From assembly GCA_963934015.1 (NCBI GenBank), contig CAWVWT010000001.1, forward strand, positions 1 to 64,000: DNA of 64,000 bases, written 5' to 3'. Below the pieces are notes generated by a model, which saw nothing but the letters and a program-made list of their open reading frames with translations, did no database searches and was not told the DNA's origin. The position numbers were made by a program, and so were the translations under genes. Shown in pieces: positions 45,201 through 57,100 of the stretch (within the stretch, counting starts at the first letter, position 1; each line of letters opens with the position of its first letter). The DNA comes from MGIIb-P sp963934015. GTDB lineage: Archaea > Thermoplasmatota > Poseidoniia > Poseidoniales > Thalassarchaeaceae.

Positions 45201-46618
45201 TGATTATTCATCAGTGTAACAGAAGCACCGTACGCATGAACCCCAGGGCAAGGGAATTCCCCTCCCCATAACCTGTCGCTAGTACAACCCGTTGGTGCCG
45301 ATGTTATCACTGAATTCGCGACATACATCCGATTTTCAGTCAAAGGTTTCCAACCTTCGTTCCCCCAAGGGTATTGACCAGCCACTAGGGGTTCCTGCGC
45401 GATATCTTCGAATGTCACATTTTCAACTCGAACATCACTTTCACCAATGGACCATACACCATTCCAACCACCAATCGGACCAATTGAGCCCCCATTGATA
45501 TTGACCTGACTCTTGGAAATTTGAACCCCTGAACCATCGGATGCACCATCGATCACGTTGTTGTTGAAATCAACCCATGCAAAATTGAATGCGGTCAACG
45601 GGCTCTTCTCATCTGTAGTAATCTTGTTATTTGCCACCTCTAACTTGTAGGCAACATTGTTTCCAGCTGTTTTCTTGTTGTTAACGTCAATACCGTTGCA
45701 CACTGTGTTGATTGTAGAAGAGTTGACAAAACCTGCGGAAGTATCGAGACGAATGCCGTAATCGCCATTTGCAATCACTGCATTTTTAATTTCAACAAAT
45801 GATTCCTCAACCCAAAGCACGTGTCGACCATCGTCATTTGAACCGCACCCTTTGTCCGAGCCAGAGAAAACAGGAGCAATAATCGAAAGTGGCTGTAGTG
45901 CACTACCTGCCCCATAGGCTTGAATTGCAGAACCAATGAGTGAAGTTTCGTCATCACCAACAGTGAATTCACCACCGACAATATCTGGTCGCGCCAAGTC
46001 AAGAATGAGGAGGCTCGTTGTGTTGATACCTTCGAATTTCAAAGCGGTCATTGTCGGGCTTGCACCTTCTGCAACAACTGCGCCATACCGGACTTCAGAA
46101 ATTTCCGCTACCCATCTTGGCATCCCATACGCATTGGTAATGGACACGTGGTTGAGCTTGGTCGCTCCGATATCCACAGTGCTTCGAAGAAGAATTCCTT
46201 CGTTACATGACGGGTCGCTATTGTAGTGGTTACCACTGAATATACCATAGCAGCTACCAATCGCAGATGCGTTAGCCGGATCTTGCCAATTGAATGTGAT
46301 TCGCGAACTGTTACTCGCCATGCCATTGGCACCGCAAGCTACATCTCCAGCACACAAACCACCACGGACATCAAGATATGTTCCGTTAGGCATGGTGACG
46401 GTTGTTCCAGGCTGTACAATCAAGTTGGCACCGGTCGCAACAATGACACTACCTGTCAATGTGTGCGAACCTGACCAAACCTCAGTACCTGTGATTGTTC
46501 CGTTCGATGTTTCGTTTGTTGCTAGGGCAGTTGGCATTAAGCCGACAAGGCCAATCATGACGCTAGTGAGCATCAAGAACGACAATAGTAAACTCTTGTT
46601 TCGATGGGTCTCTTCCAT
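42221..46618 (-). CDS. Surface protein with parallel beta-helix, Ig-like domains and C-terminal anchor
   Basis: About 1465 residues; ATG 46618 opens the signal peptide (KSLLLSFLMLTSVMIGLVGLM), while the frame extends to 46672. Residues ~35-600 show the repeated short strands of a right-handed beta-helix (GTTVTMPNGTYLDVRGGL; VENVTFEDIA; VTLMNNQFDIGGGG). Next comes a MopE-like Ca motif CSDGMDNDGDLIYDGDDPDC and three or four Ig/cadherin-like sandwiches (PSLTVSQNDGHSFKRSVNFTG). A transmembrane helix near the end (MWILMAVAALLILGVLGAVF) precedes an acidic cytoplasmic tail ending YPGWKWDAEQNKWVPD. Beta-helices often bind or cut polysaccharides; here no active site was seen. Upstream spacer contains repeated TAGTATCA. 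Confidence 0.8.
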   Translation of the reverse strand: MEETHRNKSLLLSFLMLTSVMIGLVGLMPTALATNETSNGTITGTEVWSGSHTLTGSVIVATGANLIVQPGTTVTMPNGTYLDVRGGLCAGDVACGANGMASNSSRITFNWQDPANASAIGSCYGIFSGNHYNSDPSCNEGILLRSTVDIGATKLNHVSITNAYGMPRWVAEISEVRYGAVVAEGASPTMTALKFEGINTTSLLILDLARPDIVGGEFTVGDDETSLIGSAIQAYGAGSALQPLSIIAPVFSGSDKGCGSNDDGRHVLWVEESFVEIKNAVIANGDYGIRLDTSAGFVNSSTINTVCNGIDVNNKKTAGNNVAYKLEVANNKITTDEKSPLTAFNFAWVDFNNNVIDGASDGSGVQISKSQVNINGGSIGPIGGWNGVWSIGESDVRVENVTFEDIAQEPLVAGQYPWGNEGWKPLTENRMYVANSVITSAPTGCTSDRLWGGEFPCPGVHAYGASVTLMNNQFDIGGGGDGIRAAASILDVRNNEFNVSGTGAMIKHVDTGVANNVEHGSLGFFSRNSWMGVGQTYNISKSSITVQSENIPIPNPAANTTDPTTLRWEGRESCPGCSDTTGGDWATQVLVPETKMWPPQYFPLALDMTNNSTVFTYSNLTGLDTSNIYIDTSPSKWAVQVRKAEIVKFRTIVEGVRVGGATVLIEDSHGGDLYSLTTDSQGWTPEVSLASDFHLDMTGGGPGGIHPDRYADDEGENSCSDGMDNDGDLIYDGDDPDCQAGPGSREISLYYVTAYKFGKGYYKYSLNMTSQTGVLTEIVTLENLAPSLTVSQNDGHSFKRSVNFTGTAHDGQWAGIYASDELARWDQQGVVEQIQVKDPFTSDWIDMRLAVDDSSSDGEVTYNNHPFGHWYFEYDMSDQPEGDYTFEFRAFDGVTESQIITRTIKLNTEPPTIWVDGPASGTVIDDGIIHFTGRASDAYSGIFGSDIQRIWFEVDGPVNFDGVPYYNKFDKPGGTAWSADWTVGHLLSGTYTVDVWASDSAFCTNTADECTPVELTLEVDNDNAIPVVQLLAPFDLQTITASEDTLLSGVARDTDGTVTKVEIVIKDPQAGFLEMPEGEHSLVQDIAANGGWATSWDTTNLVHNYHYIIEVRSFDGFQYSEAASIEIIIDNPPNQDNTRPTFNSTAWPDSVTIFCEETGVSSNRCGSGYSIDLTQYFSDADVGDSLSYYVLDQSDKFEDDLHAEVITIGSSGIANYNPMSMSFYQPDMADWSLEAVIFQVRDSAGSTISSDAIDFDVVGVSFTSECAGIMVDGNFVAGCPSEIGQDDILVYSGHGRPTVNVIGETAAGLRLGSTAVGEDGTWMMEIGANRLDKGGNTIVFEYGNTEQPLNSDSQVNVEGGADDGTGAFMWILMAVAALLILGVLGAVFVFFFVEFEDEYEDDFEVPAEEVDAYAWAKKGQQQEAATSVAAETTAEPVAAAAPAAVSGYPGWKWDAEQNKWVPDNQ

Positions 46619-46702
46619 GGGTATCACTCCAAGTTGCAGGTCTGCGAGAGTTGCAAGGGCTATAACAGCCACGACGCCGCGGCAGTCCGTTTTTACCCAC
46701 TA

Positions 46703-46761
46703 TAGTATCAAATTAACAATTTAGTATCAATTATTAGTATCAGATTTTAAATTACGTATCA
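46703..46761. repeat. AT-rich spacer with three TAGTATCA repeats and one variant
   Basis: TAGTATCA occurs at 46703-46710, 46722-46729 and 46735-46742, and ACGTATCA at 46754-46761 (overlapping the end of the subtilase gene). Start-to-start spacings are 19, 13 and 19 bases. The stretch is much richer in A+T than its surroundings. It lies after the subtilase stop and 85-140 bases before the beta-helix protein start, so it may be a regulator-binding array or a termination region. Confidence 0.5.
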
Positions 46762-48011
46762 CTATATTGGGCGATAGAATCGGCTACTGCACGTTCCCAA
46801 GCCAATGCATCAAGCGTACCATAGCCCCATCGAGGATGGTGTTCTTCACCTTGGAGAGGGTTAAGCTGGCATGAATCGGCCAAGGCTTGTTTCACCAATG
46901 TAATCCCATCTCGAGATGAATTGGCTATCGGAATTGCATCGCCGTGGCGCTCTAGAATCAATGCGAGTGCCCCCGTAACGAAAACTGTCGCATCACTCGT
47001 CCCAGAACTGGCTGAATATGGAATTGCTAAATTCGGATCAGATGTCGATATTATACGAACTCCTGGGGCTGAAACTTCGGGCTTTTGGTTGGGTTCAGTT
47101 CGAATGGTACCATCTGCCCCCTCCGTTTCTGAACCGGTCGCCGTACGTTCCCAAAGTGTCCCGTCTCGATTCACAGCGCCAACAGCGATGACTCCACCAA
47201 CATTGGCTGGCACGGATACATCGGTGACGTCGGTACCAGCACCACCAGAATTTCCGGCTGCGGCCACGACGAATACGCCATGATCGAGCGCATCCTCTAC
47301 AGCGTTAGCCGTCATCGATCCAAGAGGATTTTCAGGATCTGGATCACCGCCTAGTGAAAGTGAAATGATGTCAACACCCATATCGTCCCAGCACCACTCT
47401 ATGGCGTCCGAAACCATTGATTCCGATTGTGTAGAACCATCCGAATTGAGTGCTGCTGCGATGACTAGACCAACATTGGGGGCTGCACCACGGTACGTTC
47501 CATCAGCCACCAAAATTCCCGCCATCATTGTCCCATGCCGATCTTCACCACGATCTTGTATCGTTTGATCGTCCCCTCCCACGAAATCACGATAACGCAC
47601 AAGGTTGGCATCGGCAAGATCAGGGTGTGTCATTTCGATTCCAGTATCTACAATGCACACTAGGACCCCATTACCTGTGAGACCCAAATCATCCTGAAGC
47701 GCGTAAATATTAGTGTCTTCATAGGCCCAATTTGAATTTGGAGTGAGCGCCCCCACAAAATAAGATGATATTTGTGGGTAAGACAACAAAAGTACAGCGA
47801 TAATGCACAGAGCAGCTGTAATCCCCCATGGTCGAGGTTTTGCGCGACGGAGGTTTTCATTTGTGGCGTGGCGCCATGCTTCGGCTTGTTCAACCGATGC
47901 ACCGTATGCCTCGGGCGGGTAGCCCGGTGCATCGGGATCGATTGCCGTTAGCATCCGTGGATCCTCCGGCTCAGGGAGGTATTCGAGATGGCGGTATGGG
48001 CCCTGTGGCAT
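46752..48011 (-). CDS. Membrane-anchored subtilisin-like serine protease (family S8)
   Basis: 419 residues. The first ~62 residues are polar and probably cytoplasmic; one signal-anchor helix follows (ITAALCIIAVLLLSYPQISSYF), placing the protease outside the cell. The catalytic triad is intact: Asp122 in VDTGIEMTHPDL, His159 in DRHGTMMAGI, Ser339 in SGTSDATVFVTG, with Asn254 of AAGNSG for the oxyanion hole. No I9-type propeptide is seen between the helix and the catalytic domain, which is unusual for an exported subtilase. It may process the neighbouring surface proteins or scavenge peptides; both are inferences. A 7-bp inverted repeat and a 10-bp direct repeat lie upstream. Confidence 0.93.
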   Translation of the reverse strand: MPQGPYRHLEYLPEPEDPRMLTAIDPDAPGYPPEAYGASVEQAEAWRHATNENLRRAKPRPWGITAALCIIAVLLLSYPQISSYFVGALTPNSNWAYEDTNIYALQDDLGLTGNGVLVCIVDTGIEMTHPDLADANLVRYRDFVGGDDQTIQDRGEDRHGTMMAGILVADGTYRGAAPNVGLVIAAALNSDGSTQSESMVSDAIEWCWDDMGVDIISLSLGGDPDPENPLGSMTANAVEDALDHGVFVVAAAGNSGGAGTDVTDVSVPANVGGVIAVGAVNRDGTLWERTATGSETEGADGTIRTEPNQKPEVSAPGVRIISTSDPNLAIPYSASSGTSDATVFVTGALALILERHGDAIPIANSSRDGITLVKQALADSCQLNPLQGEEHHPRWGYGTLDALAWERAVADSIAQYSDT

Positions 48012-48017
48012 CTTCCT

Positions 48018-48034
48018 TCGCCCCAGAGGGGCGA
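48018..48034 (-). promoter_or_regulatory. 7-bp inverted repeat 6 bases before the subtilase start
   Basis: TCGCCCC (48018-48024), AGA, GGGGCGA (48028-48034); perfect arms and 3-nt loop. It sits between the start codon and the direct repeats further upstream. Confidence 0.5.
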
Positions 48035-48039
48035 CTGAG

Positions 48040-48072
48040 GGTACATGGCCCCTTCGTAGCCCGGTACATGGC
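48040..48072 (-). promoter_or_regulatory. Tandem 10-bp direct repeat in the subtilase promoter
   Basis: GGTACATGGC occurs at 48040-48049 and again at 48063-48072, 23 bases apart, about two helical turns. The pair lies 28-61 bases before the subtilase ATG and overlaps the expected core promoter, so it is a candidate operator. Confidence 0.4.
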
Positions 48073-48096
48073 TATCGCTGGTTTGTGTCGCGAGGT

Positions 48097-48106
48097 GGGT
48101 TAACCC
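48097..48106. promoter_or_regulatory. 10-bp perfect palindrome between aglB and the subtilase gene
   Basis: GGGTTAACCC, 16 bases after the aglB-side stop boundary (48122) seen from the subtilase promoter. It has no loop, so a DNA-binding site is more likely than an RNA hairpin. Confidence 0.3.
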
Positions 48107-48121
48107 GGTTCTCTGTGACGA

Positions 48122-51100
48122 TCAGAATGCCTGTGATCCACGTCGGCCACTGAACTTCCAAAACAAGCCTATGAGACCTGCAATGATGAGTCCAACAGCA
48201 AGGCCAAGCCAATTGTTTGCCTTGGTCTTCACATTGGGTTGATAGTTGATACTCTCCTGCTCCTCGGTTGGTTGATCACCTGCTAATTCAAGACCTGTTG
48301 TATTGATTCGTATTGTATAAACAACTGAACCAATCTCATTGACTGGTGTGATGTCGATTGTGAACTGTGTATTTTCACCACCCATGGGCACATCTAATGT
48401 TTGAGTTCCAACAATTTCTCCAGACTCATCGAAAATTTCCACTTGGACATCATGCGCGTCGACAAGGCCGCTGTTCACTACACTGAGGTAGAACTGATTG
48501 GTTTGGTCCATTGGGGCGAATCCGCCCTGTGCTAGGCCCAGAACACCAATGTCTGTATCAGCATCGTTCACAATCTTTAGGATTGGGAGAGCGGTCTGGA
48601 TGAACAAGGTGACAGTTTCCGAAGTGCTGTTTTCTTCACTGGTAATGGTGATCGTAACAGGGAATGGATCTACTTCTCCAACCCAAGCTTCTGATGCGTG
48701 AATAGCCACTGAATACCCTTGTGTTGTTCGTGGTCCAACTGTCATTGCGGACGCACCGGTCACGCTCCAGAAAGGCGTCAGCGCCTCGGGCAACTCGGAA
48801 ATTGAGATGCTGTATGTGTCATCTCCATTGCCTGTATTTTCAAACCCGAACGAGTAAGTTTCATCATTACCCACTTGGATACCAATCACTATGTCACCAT
48901 CTTCATTCATATTAGCCAGTGGTTCTACCAATTCAATGCCATGTGATTGTGGCACGAATATCTTGAGTTCGTATTCATCATATCCTTGCGTTCCAATTTC
49001 AGTCATCCGGAGTAGCATTGAATGGCCTTCATCATATGATTCGGCAACACTCTCGTTTGCTGCTGTTACACGAAGACGAACGTCGGCTGTGGTAGTTGTG
49101 TTAAGGCCGAGCGTATATTCACGAGAAATTTCCCAGATGTCTTCACCGGTCTCATTGGTTCCATTCCAAATCTCTATGGTCCAGTATGCTGCATCGCCAC
49201 CGTTCATTTCAATGGTGAGCATGAATACGTCTTCGGCTCGATTACCTGAATAGTTGAGCTCAACATTGATTTCGCCTACTGTGTACCCATCACCATCTTC
49301 TGCATCATTATTGATGATTGTGAAGTTGTCACCATCTTCGATCGATTGTTGAATCGCGGTGTGATTCTCGCCGACACTGAATGCTATCGAATGATCCTCG
49401 TGTACACTGAACAGGACGACCTGTTCTGGTGATTCAACACCTTCACCGACGACCTCGGCATTCTTGCCTCCATTGTAGGTCATCTCGACACCATATTGAG
49501 TGGTTACGAATGTGCCACTAATACTGTAATCGCCAGCAGGTAAAAGCAGTGATATTTGGCCATTTTCATCGACCGTTTGGTTCCAACTATGTGCCGAACC
49601 ACCTGCGAAGACAAGATTGTCTCCACTATCAATTTGTGAACTATCGCCAAGCGTGTACACATTACCATCGAAATCAACCCACTCTGTCGTCACGTTCAGG
49701 ACACTAGCCGTCGAAAGCATGGCATCGACTTCGCCACCCTCAGCAACAACTGCTTCGAGGTATTCCATTGCAGCAAATTGTCCTTCATCACCATCATAGG
49801 TTGTGTAAAGAATCCAATGTCCAGGTTCAACATCGGCAGTCCATGTACCATCCCAGGTCCCATTCACTAGTACCTTTGTGGGAGTTGTAGCATCAAAGAA
49901 TTGGCCTGATCCTGGAATCAATGTTAGAGTGATCTCATCAGCAATAACGCCCCATTCAGATGGTAGTACGTGCGAAATCTCACCGCCAACTGTGACAATT
50001 CCTGCCATCATTTCAATATCGGATGTATTGGCGGTATAATCTACCGCGATCGCGACACTGCCATTGCTGTAACCATTCTTGTGGGCAAGCACGTCATAAG
50101 TGTCATTCACTGGAACGAAAACTCTCCATGTCCCCAAAATATCAGATGTGAGGTCCACTGGGCCAAAGGTTGTACTGTTCACAGTTACATTCGCACCTTC
50201 GATACCTTCAGCAAAACTCCAAGCATCATCCGCATTGACGTCACGGAATAGATTACCTGCAATCTCGACCCACTTATTCAGTGTTAGATTGGCATCAGGA
50301 TTTCCTGAACCAGAGACGAAATTCATCGTCACATTGTCAAGGATCCAGCGCAAGTTGTTGTCGGTGCGATTCAGACTCAATGTCCAAGCACCCTGCATGA
50401 GAGTACCACCGATTACCCCCGCTTCATCACTGGGCCCGAGTGTGAATTCACCAAGGCCATCTTCGCTGGTTGCTGTAACGGAATATCCGTTCAGCAATTC
50501 ACCGCTTCCAGCCTCAATCAGTGTCAGATTAAACTGAGCAGCTTCAACTGTTTGCCACTCTATGCTCGTACCTGGTGTCGTAGAATCAATACTCAACGTA
50601 CCACGGAAGGTTTGCAATGGGTCATCATTTGTATCGTCACCATCATCTGCGATAAAGTTGAGGATGTAGGCCATCCAATCACCTTCTGGCAAATATTCGA
50701 CAATCGTTCCATTGGCATCGGTATCAAGATTAAATGTTTCACCATCACCTTCCCCAACTCCCTCAAAGTACACGGTCCAATTGGCCATTGTACCGCCAGA
50801 TTCGTTCCGCAAAGTAATCGATGTATGCCATTCGGGCAGGAAGCCCAATTCAACATCAACCCACTCTGAACCAATCGGGACCTCGATCAAGCCACCTGAG
50901 GTGGAAAGGAGTGTGTTGAAATCGGTTGTGTTCTCACTCCGTGCATCCTTGGCATCGGTTTCGAAAACCCACTTTCCAACACGAAGCTCAAGTTCAATTG
51001 TACCATTGGTCCAACAGTTTCGAGTCACACCCGCATCACAAATTTGCGATGCGCTAATGTTGATATTCATGGAATCATCAAATGCAGAGTATGGAACCAA

Positions 51101-54100
51101 TCGGAAATCAACAGGTTGAACTGTGCCATTGGTCAGGTTCCCATCACCTGAATGATCGATGAATGTTGTGAAATTCGCAATAATATAAGCAGGGTTTGCA
51201 ACCAGTTGCAGTGTGGCATTATCACCAACTGGCGTGTAAGTCATTGGTTCGACGTTTAGGGCCTCATTGTTGATGCTGAGAGTCCAGTCTCTGGTTTCAT
51301 TGTCTGCACCTTCCAATACTCGAGCTGTAAATCGGCCCTGGGCTGTATCAACTGGCCATTGCCATGTGACACCTGTCGAATTATCGTATGCCTCCATCAT
51401 GAATGGATAATTACCAAATCCGGGGACATTTTGTGTGTACGGATTGCCAACATCATACAGGAAGATGTCACCTGCTGCGCCAACGCTGTTGCGTGGATAC
51501 AAGGCTTCCGTGCCAGAGAAGTCAATCCCTCCGGTAGGCACGGTGAAATGCTTGCCTGCAAGTAGATGACCGACCACAACGTGCACTGTCAAATTGACTT
51601 CTGCACCAACTGGAATTTGGAAGCCAAACGTACCATTTTCATCCGTCATCGTGGTTTCAGCAATACTGCCACCCCATTGGATGTTCACCATCTGATTGTT
51701 GTATGGCTGTGGTTCTTCATTCGGTTTGTCACTCAAATCGTACATGACAGTACCATTGATCCATGCGGATTCAACATACTGAAGCACAAGACCTGTGATA
51801 TTCTCCTCCAAATCAATTTCTTCGTAAAGGATGTAATCCTCATCCAAGATGCTTTCAACAACCCATGTGTCACGGGGAAGTTCGATGTTGTACGAACCAT
51901 TACCATTGTCCCGTGCATCAATTGAGAACGGTGTATATTGATTCGAGAAGGATAGATTCTGACCCTCTACAGGTTGATCCTGATGATCTAATAGCATGAA
52001 TTCAATGTCGTACATTGGGGGTATCTTGTCAATATCTGTTGGTGTGACATTGCCAGCAGTGTCTGGAGTGACTGAAATCGTTGCAGATCTGTATTCATCG
52101 AATCCATCCGAATCACCGTCCATGATTACGACATATTCTCCTTCAAGCACGGGTCCAACACCGAATGTACCATTTTCATCGGTATCAAACCAACATGGTG
52201 ACCAAGCAATTTCACCACACTCTTCTGTGACGTTTGCTTCTATATCATCAAAGTCAACTAGCTCCAGTCGGCCGGTGACAGTGGCACCTGTGCCTTGATC
52301 CATTGACAACGTGCTCGCCGTTCCTTGAATCCAAGTACCAGGCAATGACAGTTGGATATTCTGCGCTTCAGAACTGTCCCGAGTGAGTGGTACCACTAGT
52401 GGCATGGGCAAGACCGATTCTTCGCCATTATCGAAGAGTACAGCGACGTGATATGTACCTGGAATCGCATCTACAAGATGGAATGAACCCGGTTTAACCA
52501 TTTCACCACTGAATTGACCTGTACCTTGGAACGTACCTGTACCATTGATGGTGCCGTAAGTTGACAACGATGTGTCTGATACATCCACGGCAAACGTACC
52601 TGAGCCAATAATTGTCTCTCTGTACATCGGTGTCGTGAAGAAAGCTGTGCCATTCGAAGTAAAGCGTCCATCGACTCCTTCGACTAATCCATCGATGAGG
52701 AAGGTGTCTGTCATGTTTACATCCTCGAGACAATATGACGCTGTACCGGGCATTGTACCATTCACACACTCTTGTGCATCTACATTATCGATGCTGCCAA
52801 CAAATGTCCCACGGCCTAGAATATCACCAGTTCCTGTGTAGGAATGGCTATTCATGATACTACGTGTGTAATTTCCAGTGAAGTCTGTTGCTGTTACAAC
52901 ACCAGATTCAGAAATCACTGTACCAGGGCCTGTGAAAGTTACTTGACCAACCGCACCAGGGCCGTACCCGCGCTCACCTTCAACATCGCCATCTGAAGTG
53001 GTGATGAAGTAGGCATCTTGTTGAGTGTCAGCCCAAATGTTTGAGATTCGAAGGTCCATGTTTGCAAGAGGATTACCACCGAAATCAGCATCACCTTGCC
53101 ACTCTATTGTACCAGTCGCACCGGATGCTGCAACACTGATATCCATATTGAGAAGAGTTGCACCATTGGAATGTCCTTGATCACCGGTAACGTTGATTGA
53201 AGATTCACCTAACCAAGTTGACCCGGATACATTCGCAAGAATTCCTGTAATGGGGTTGATTGTACGGTCATCATTGACATCTGTGACCAAATCAACCGCC
53301 CAGCCTTGGGCAGTTGATTGATCTGCAGTTGCCATTTGATCTCGCGCGGATACCAAATCAGACTCGCCCATGAACGCGGTCACACGAATGCGACCACTGG
53401 GCACAGTGATACTGTAATGTCCTTCATCATCTGCTTGTGCTGTTCCAATTGGAATCCAATAAGTACGTGCATCAGTATCCGAAGGATCTTCTCCACTGAA
53501 AGCGTCGCGCTCAATGAGTAACTTTGCATTGGGTACTGTACCAATTTCACCGAGGATGACATCGCCCTCTAGGGTTGCGCCCGAGTAATATTTGAGAACC
53601 TTGACGCCCGTGTTAGCAGAGCCAATCATCTGTTCGTTATCCTCGTTAGCATCGTACCAATTTGACAATACAAAATGGTTCATCATTGCACCAGGCAGTG
53701 GGTAAGCCCACGTCAGTGGTGTGTCCGGTGTTCCATAGCCCTGGAAGTGTTGCTTCGGCTGGCCATGACCACGTTCTGGTTCAAGGCCGAGTTGTGGAGT
53801 GCCATACCCTACATAAGCCCGGGCAATCATCGTCTCAAAGAAAGCAGGCTGCTGGTCAACCCGTACATCAACGAGCTCAATGACATCGCCACCACTACCT
53901 GATTGACCTGCGAGCAAATCAGCCACATAGGCTGCCTCAAACTCTGCACTAGTCATCTCTTGTTCGGGACGTTCACCGCGTTGTGTAATGTACACAGATT
54001 CGATGTAGTCATCAGGGTCGAGTCCACTCAATGTGGTCGGCGCATAGAAAATACCAGTGGGATTTCCATAATGCATTCCACTCTCAGCATACTGGTAACC

Positions 54101-57100
54101 ACCGATTGGATACAATCGATTGTCAACAGCAAAGTAGCGGATGTCATTGTTGCGAGTCACCGTTTCACCGGGACCGCCATCATAAGATGCAACCTCATAC
54201 TCAATCGATGTGAGGTCGTGGTACAAATCAACCAGTTCGTCTAGGCTGAATACATGGGTGAGCAAATCACGTGCGATGGCATAGCGAGCATTCTGACGGT
54301 GCAGAGATGTCGATACGTCATTGAAATCATCGTAAAGATCACTGGTGTACCAATAATCACCGATGATATAGTGTGAGGATTCACACGAAAATGCATCTGT
54401 GGAATCGTAGGTATCATCACCTGGCGAATTCCCGTTATCATCGAAAACAAACTCATCGCCAACTGGACAGTTGTCCATCCAGTCGACCTTTCCGTTTTGA
54501 TTGAATTCATAGATTGCAGTTTCCATATCGGTGTACTCACCAATTTGTTCGCGGTCCTCATAAAGACGGTACAACGTTGAAGCATCAGAGCGTGTTCCAT
54601 CGGCATTCATGACGGTGCCTTCTGCAAGCATGACATCATCACCTGCACCAATAATGGTGAACGAGTGGTCTCGAACACCTTGGCCATCTGACATTGTATT
54701 GACATCGACCCATTCGTTCCATGTTCCATCAGATTGTGTTGCGGCAGAGAAATGCTGCTGCATTGTTTGCGTGAATGTCCGCGTGAACTGATTGTCATCT
54801 GTTGTTCCTTGATCATCATTGAACTCATGACGCATATCACCCTCTGCTAGGGTCACAATGAACAGCGCAATCGTATCTTCTTCGCCACCGGCGAGCAGCA
54901 TATTACCTGCTGCAGGAATTCCCGACTGGAAGTTGTCCGCAACAGTTGGATGCTGGCCTTGAGCGAGCGCTTGGAATCCATAATCCCACCAAGATACGAA
55001 AGCTGGTCGTTCTGAGAACGACATATCTGAATCTTGGGCTTCCAACCAATCATACGCCTCATTCCAAGAACGACCGTTGAAACCAGGCCCAAAGGTACCC
55101 ATGTACCAGCATTCACCTTGACAGGTTGGCATTTCCTCATCATCGATTCCATAGTCCGAATATGGTGAACCATCGAGGACGGACCAACCAAAGAGTTCAG
55201 CGCGTAGAGCATCAGGCATCAAATCATGAATGGCAGCATCAACCTGTTTCTCAGCGACTTCGCCACGAGGAATACCCGAATCGATTCCATAAATTGCATG
55301 TTGGCTGAATAAGAGAAGCAAGACCAATCCAATCGCAGGGACACCAGGGTGCTTTCGACCTGCACGAATCGTTGAACTGAATCTAGCTGATGATCCACTT
55401 ACACCCATTCGGCGCCATGTTTTCGCGTATTCCTTGACGCCACTGAAGCGCCAAAGTCCGACAATTGCTGCCGAACCCATGATGGCCATCACTGGTGTTG
55501 CGTTGAACATGAAACGACCAGCGGACCATGCCATGTATGAGGCCAATAGCATCCACATAGCCAAAACCATGTGAGTTTGCTTTCGTGTGCGGAAACCGCG
55601 CCACAGTGCAATGAATCCCATACCCAATGCGAACATGAACACGAGTGGGCCAAAGTTTGCAAACAATTGTCCACGACTTGGTGCCTGTGCCTCAGCAATC
55701 GTGCCGAAAACCTTGTTCTTAGAGAAGTAGAATCCACCGGTGGTGAGAACGTCCCATCCATTTGAGATATCGAGTAGTTGCAGGATGTATAGTGCACCCA
55801 GCAGTCCAGTTGTAATTCCTGAACCCATGATGACGACCATCAGCCATGGTTTGTCGCGGAAAGCCGTTACAATCCATCCGTTGATTACCGTGAATCCAAC
55901 TATGTAGAACAACGGTTGGAAACCGCTTGCGTCCCAAATCAGGTTCAATTGCATGTTGCCGTAGAATGGCAATGGTAACAAGAATGTCGTGAACATCATC
56001 ACAGTGATTGCAGCGGTCAACGGCATGCTATCTCTGCGACGCAGTAGGTTGAGTACAGTTTGCATGAAGAAGGCAGCATAGATGATTGCCAGCCCATAGA
56101 CAAATCCTTTCCAACCAAGTGCAACCGTTGCAAACGATACACCTGCCAATATGGCTTGAGCCATGGCAGCAGGGTGTTGCTTGAATGCGGCCTTGATACC
56201 TGTAATCATGTGCAGTGGATTCCAATCAGAATCCTCGAGCAACTTGTCACTGCCAATTGAATCAACAGCGCATAGCCAGAAATAGAATCCAAGTGACATG
56301 AAGAAAATCACGAAAGCATCGTGGTCCGCCAGTGCGAATGTGCTGTGGCTGACGTGACCAGGCATGAGGGCAATAAGCCAAGCGCCAATTGCACCTGCAC
56401 CTGTTCCAAAGAAGCGCTTGCAAGTTGCAGCGATTGGCAAAACGGTCAATGCACCGTAAACTGCAGGCATTCCTGCAATGGACCACCAAGCTGCATCGTG
56501 AACATCGCCTTCAAGGAAGGGGTCCAGCAAAACGCCACCAAGTGCCAATGTCCAACTGAACAAGGGCGGTCGAGGATTGATAGAACCAACCGGATAGGCA
56601 CGATCCATATCAATAACGAAGTGGCTGTTCTGTGCAAGAATGTAATCGATTGCTCGCTTCATATACCATGGGTCAGAACCACCAGTCATGTCCCACTCAC
56701 CTGTTCCTGCAGCGTTCATTGCAGGAATCACGTTCCACATGATGCGGACGGCAAATGCGGCCAGGAGTGCACTGGCGATTGAAATCCCATACCAGTGCTG
56801 CCCCCACCAAAGGCGGGCTTGGCCCTGATTACGGTTCTCAGGGCCACGTAATAGGCGGCCAGAAAATCCGAAGTACAGAATTCCAGCGTTGAGCCAGAAA
56901 AAGATAGCAAACCAAGACAAAGTACCCAAACTACCGTGAAGGAAGGAAAGAAGACCATCTGAATTACCAAATACAAACAATCCCGATTCTTGCCAAGCGC
57001 CAAAGGTGTAGAGGAGCCAATTGAGGCCCACAAACAATCCTAGTGTTCGCCATTGTTCTGCCCAGCAGAATGCCACGAACATAGCCATTAGACCTGTGAA

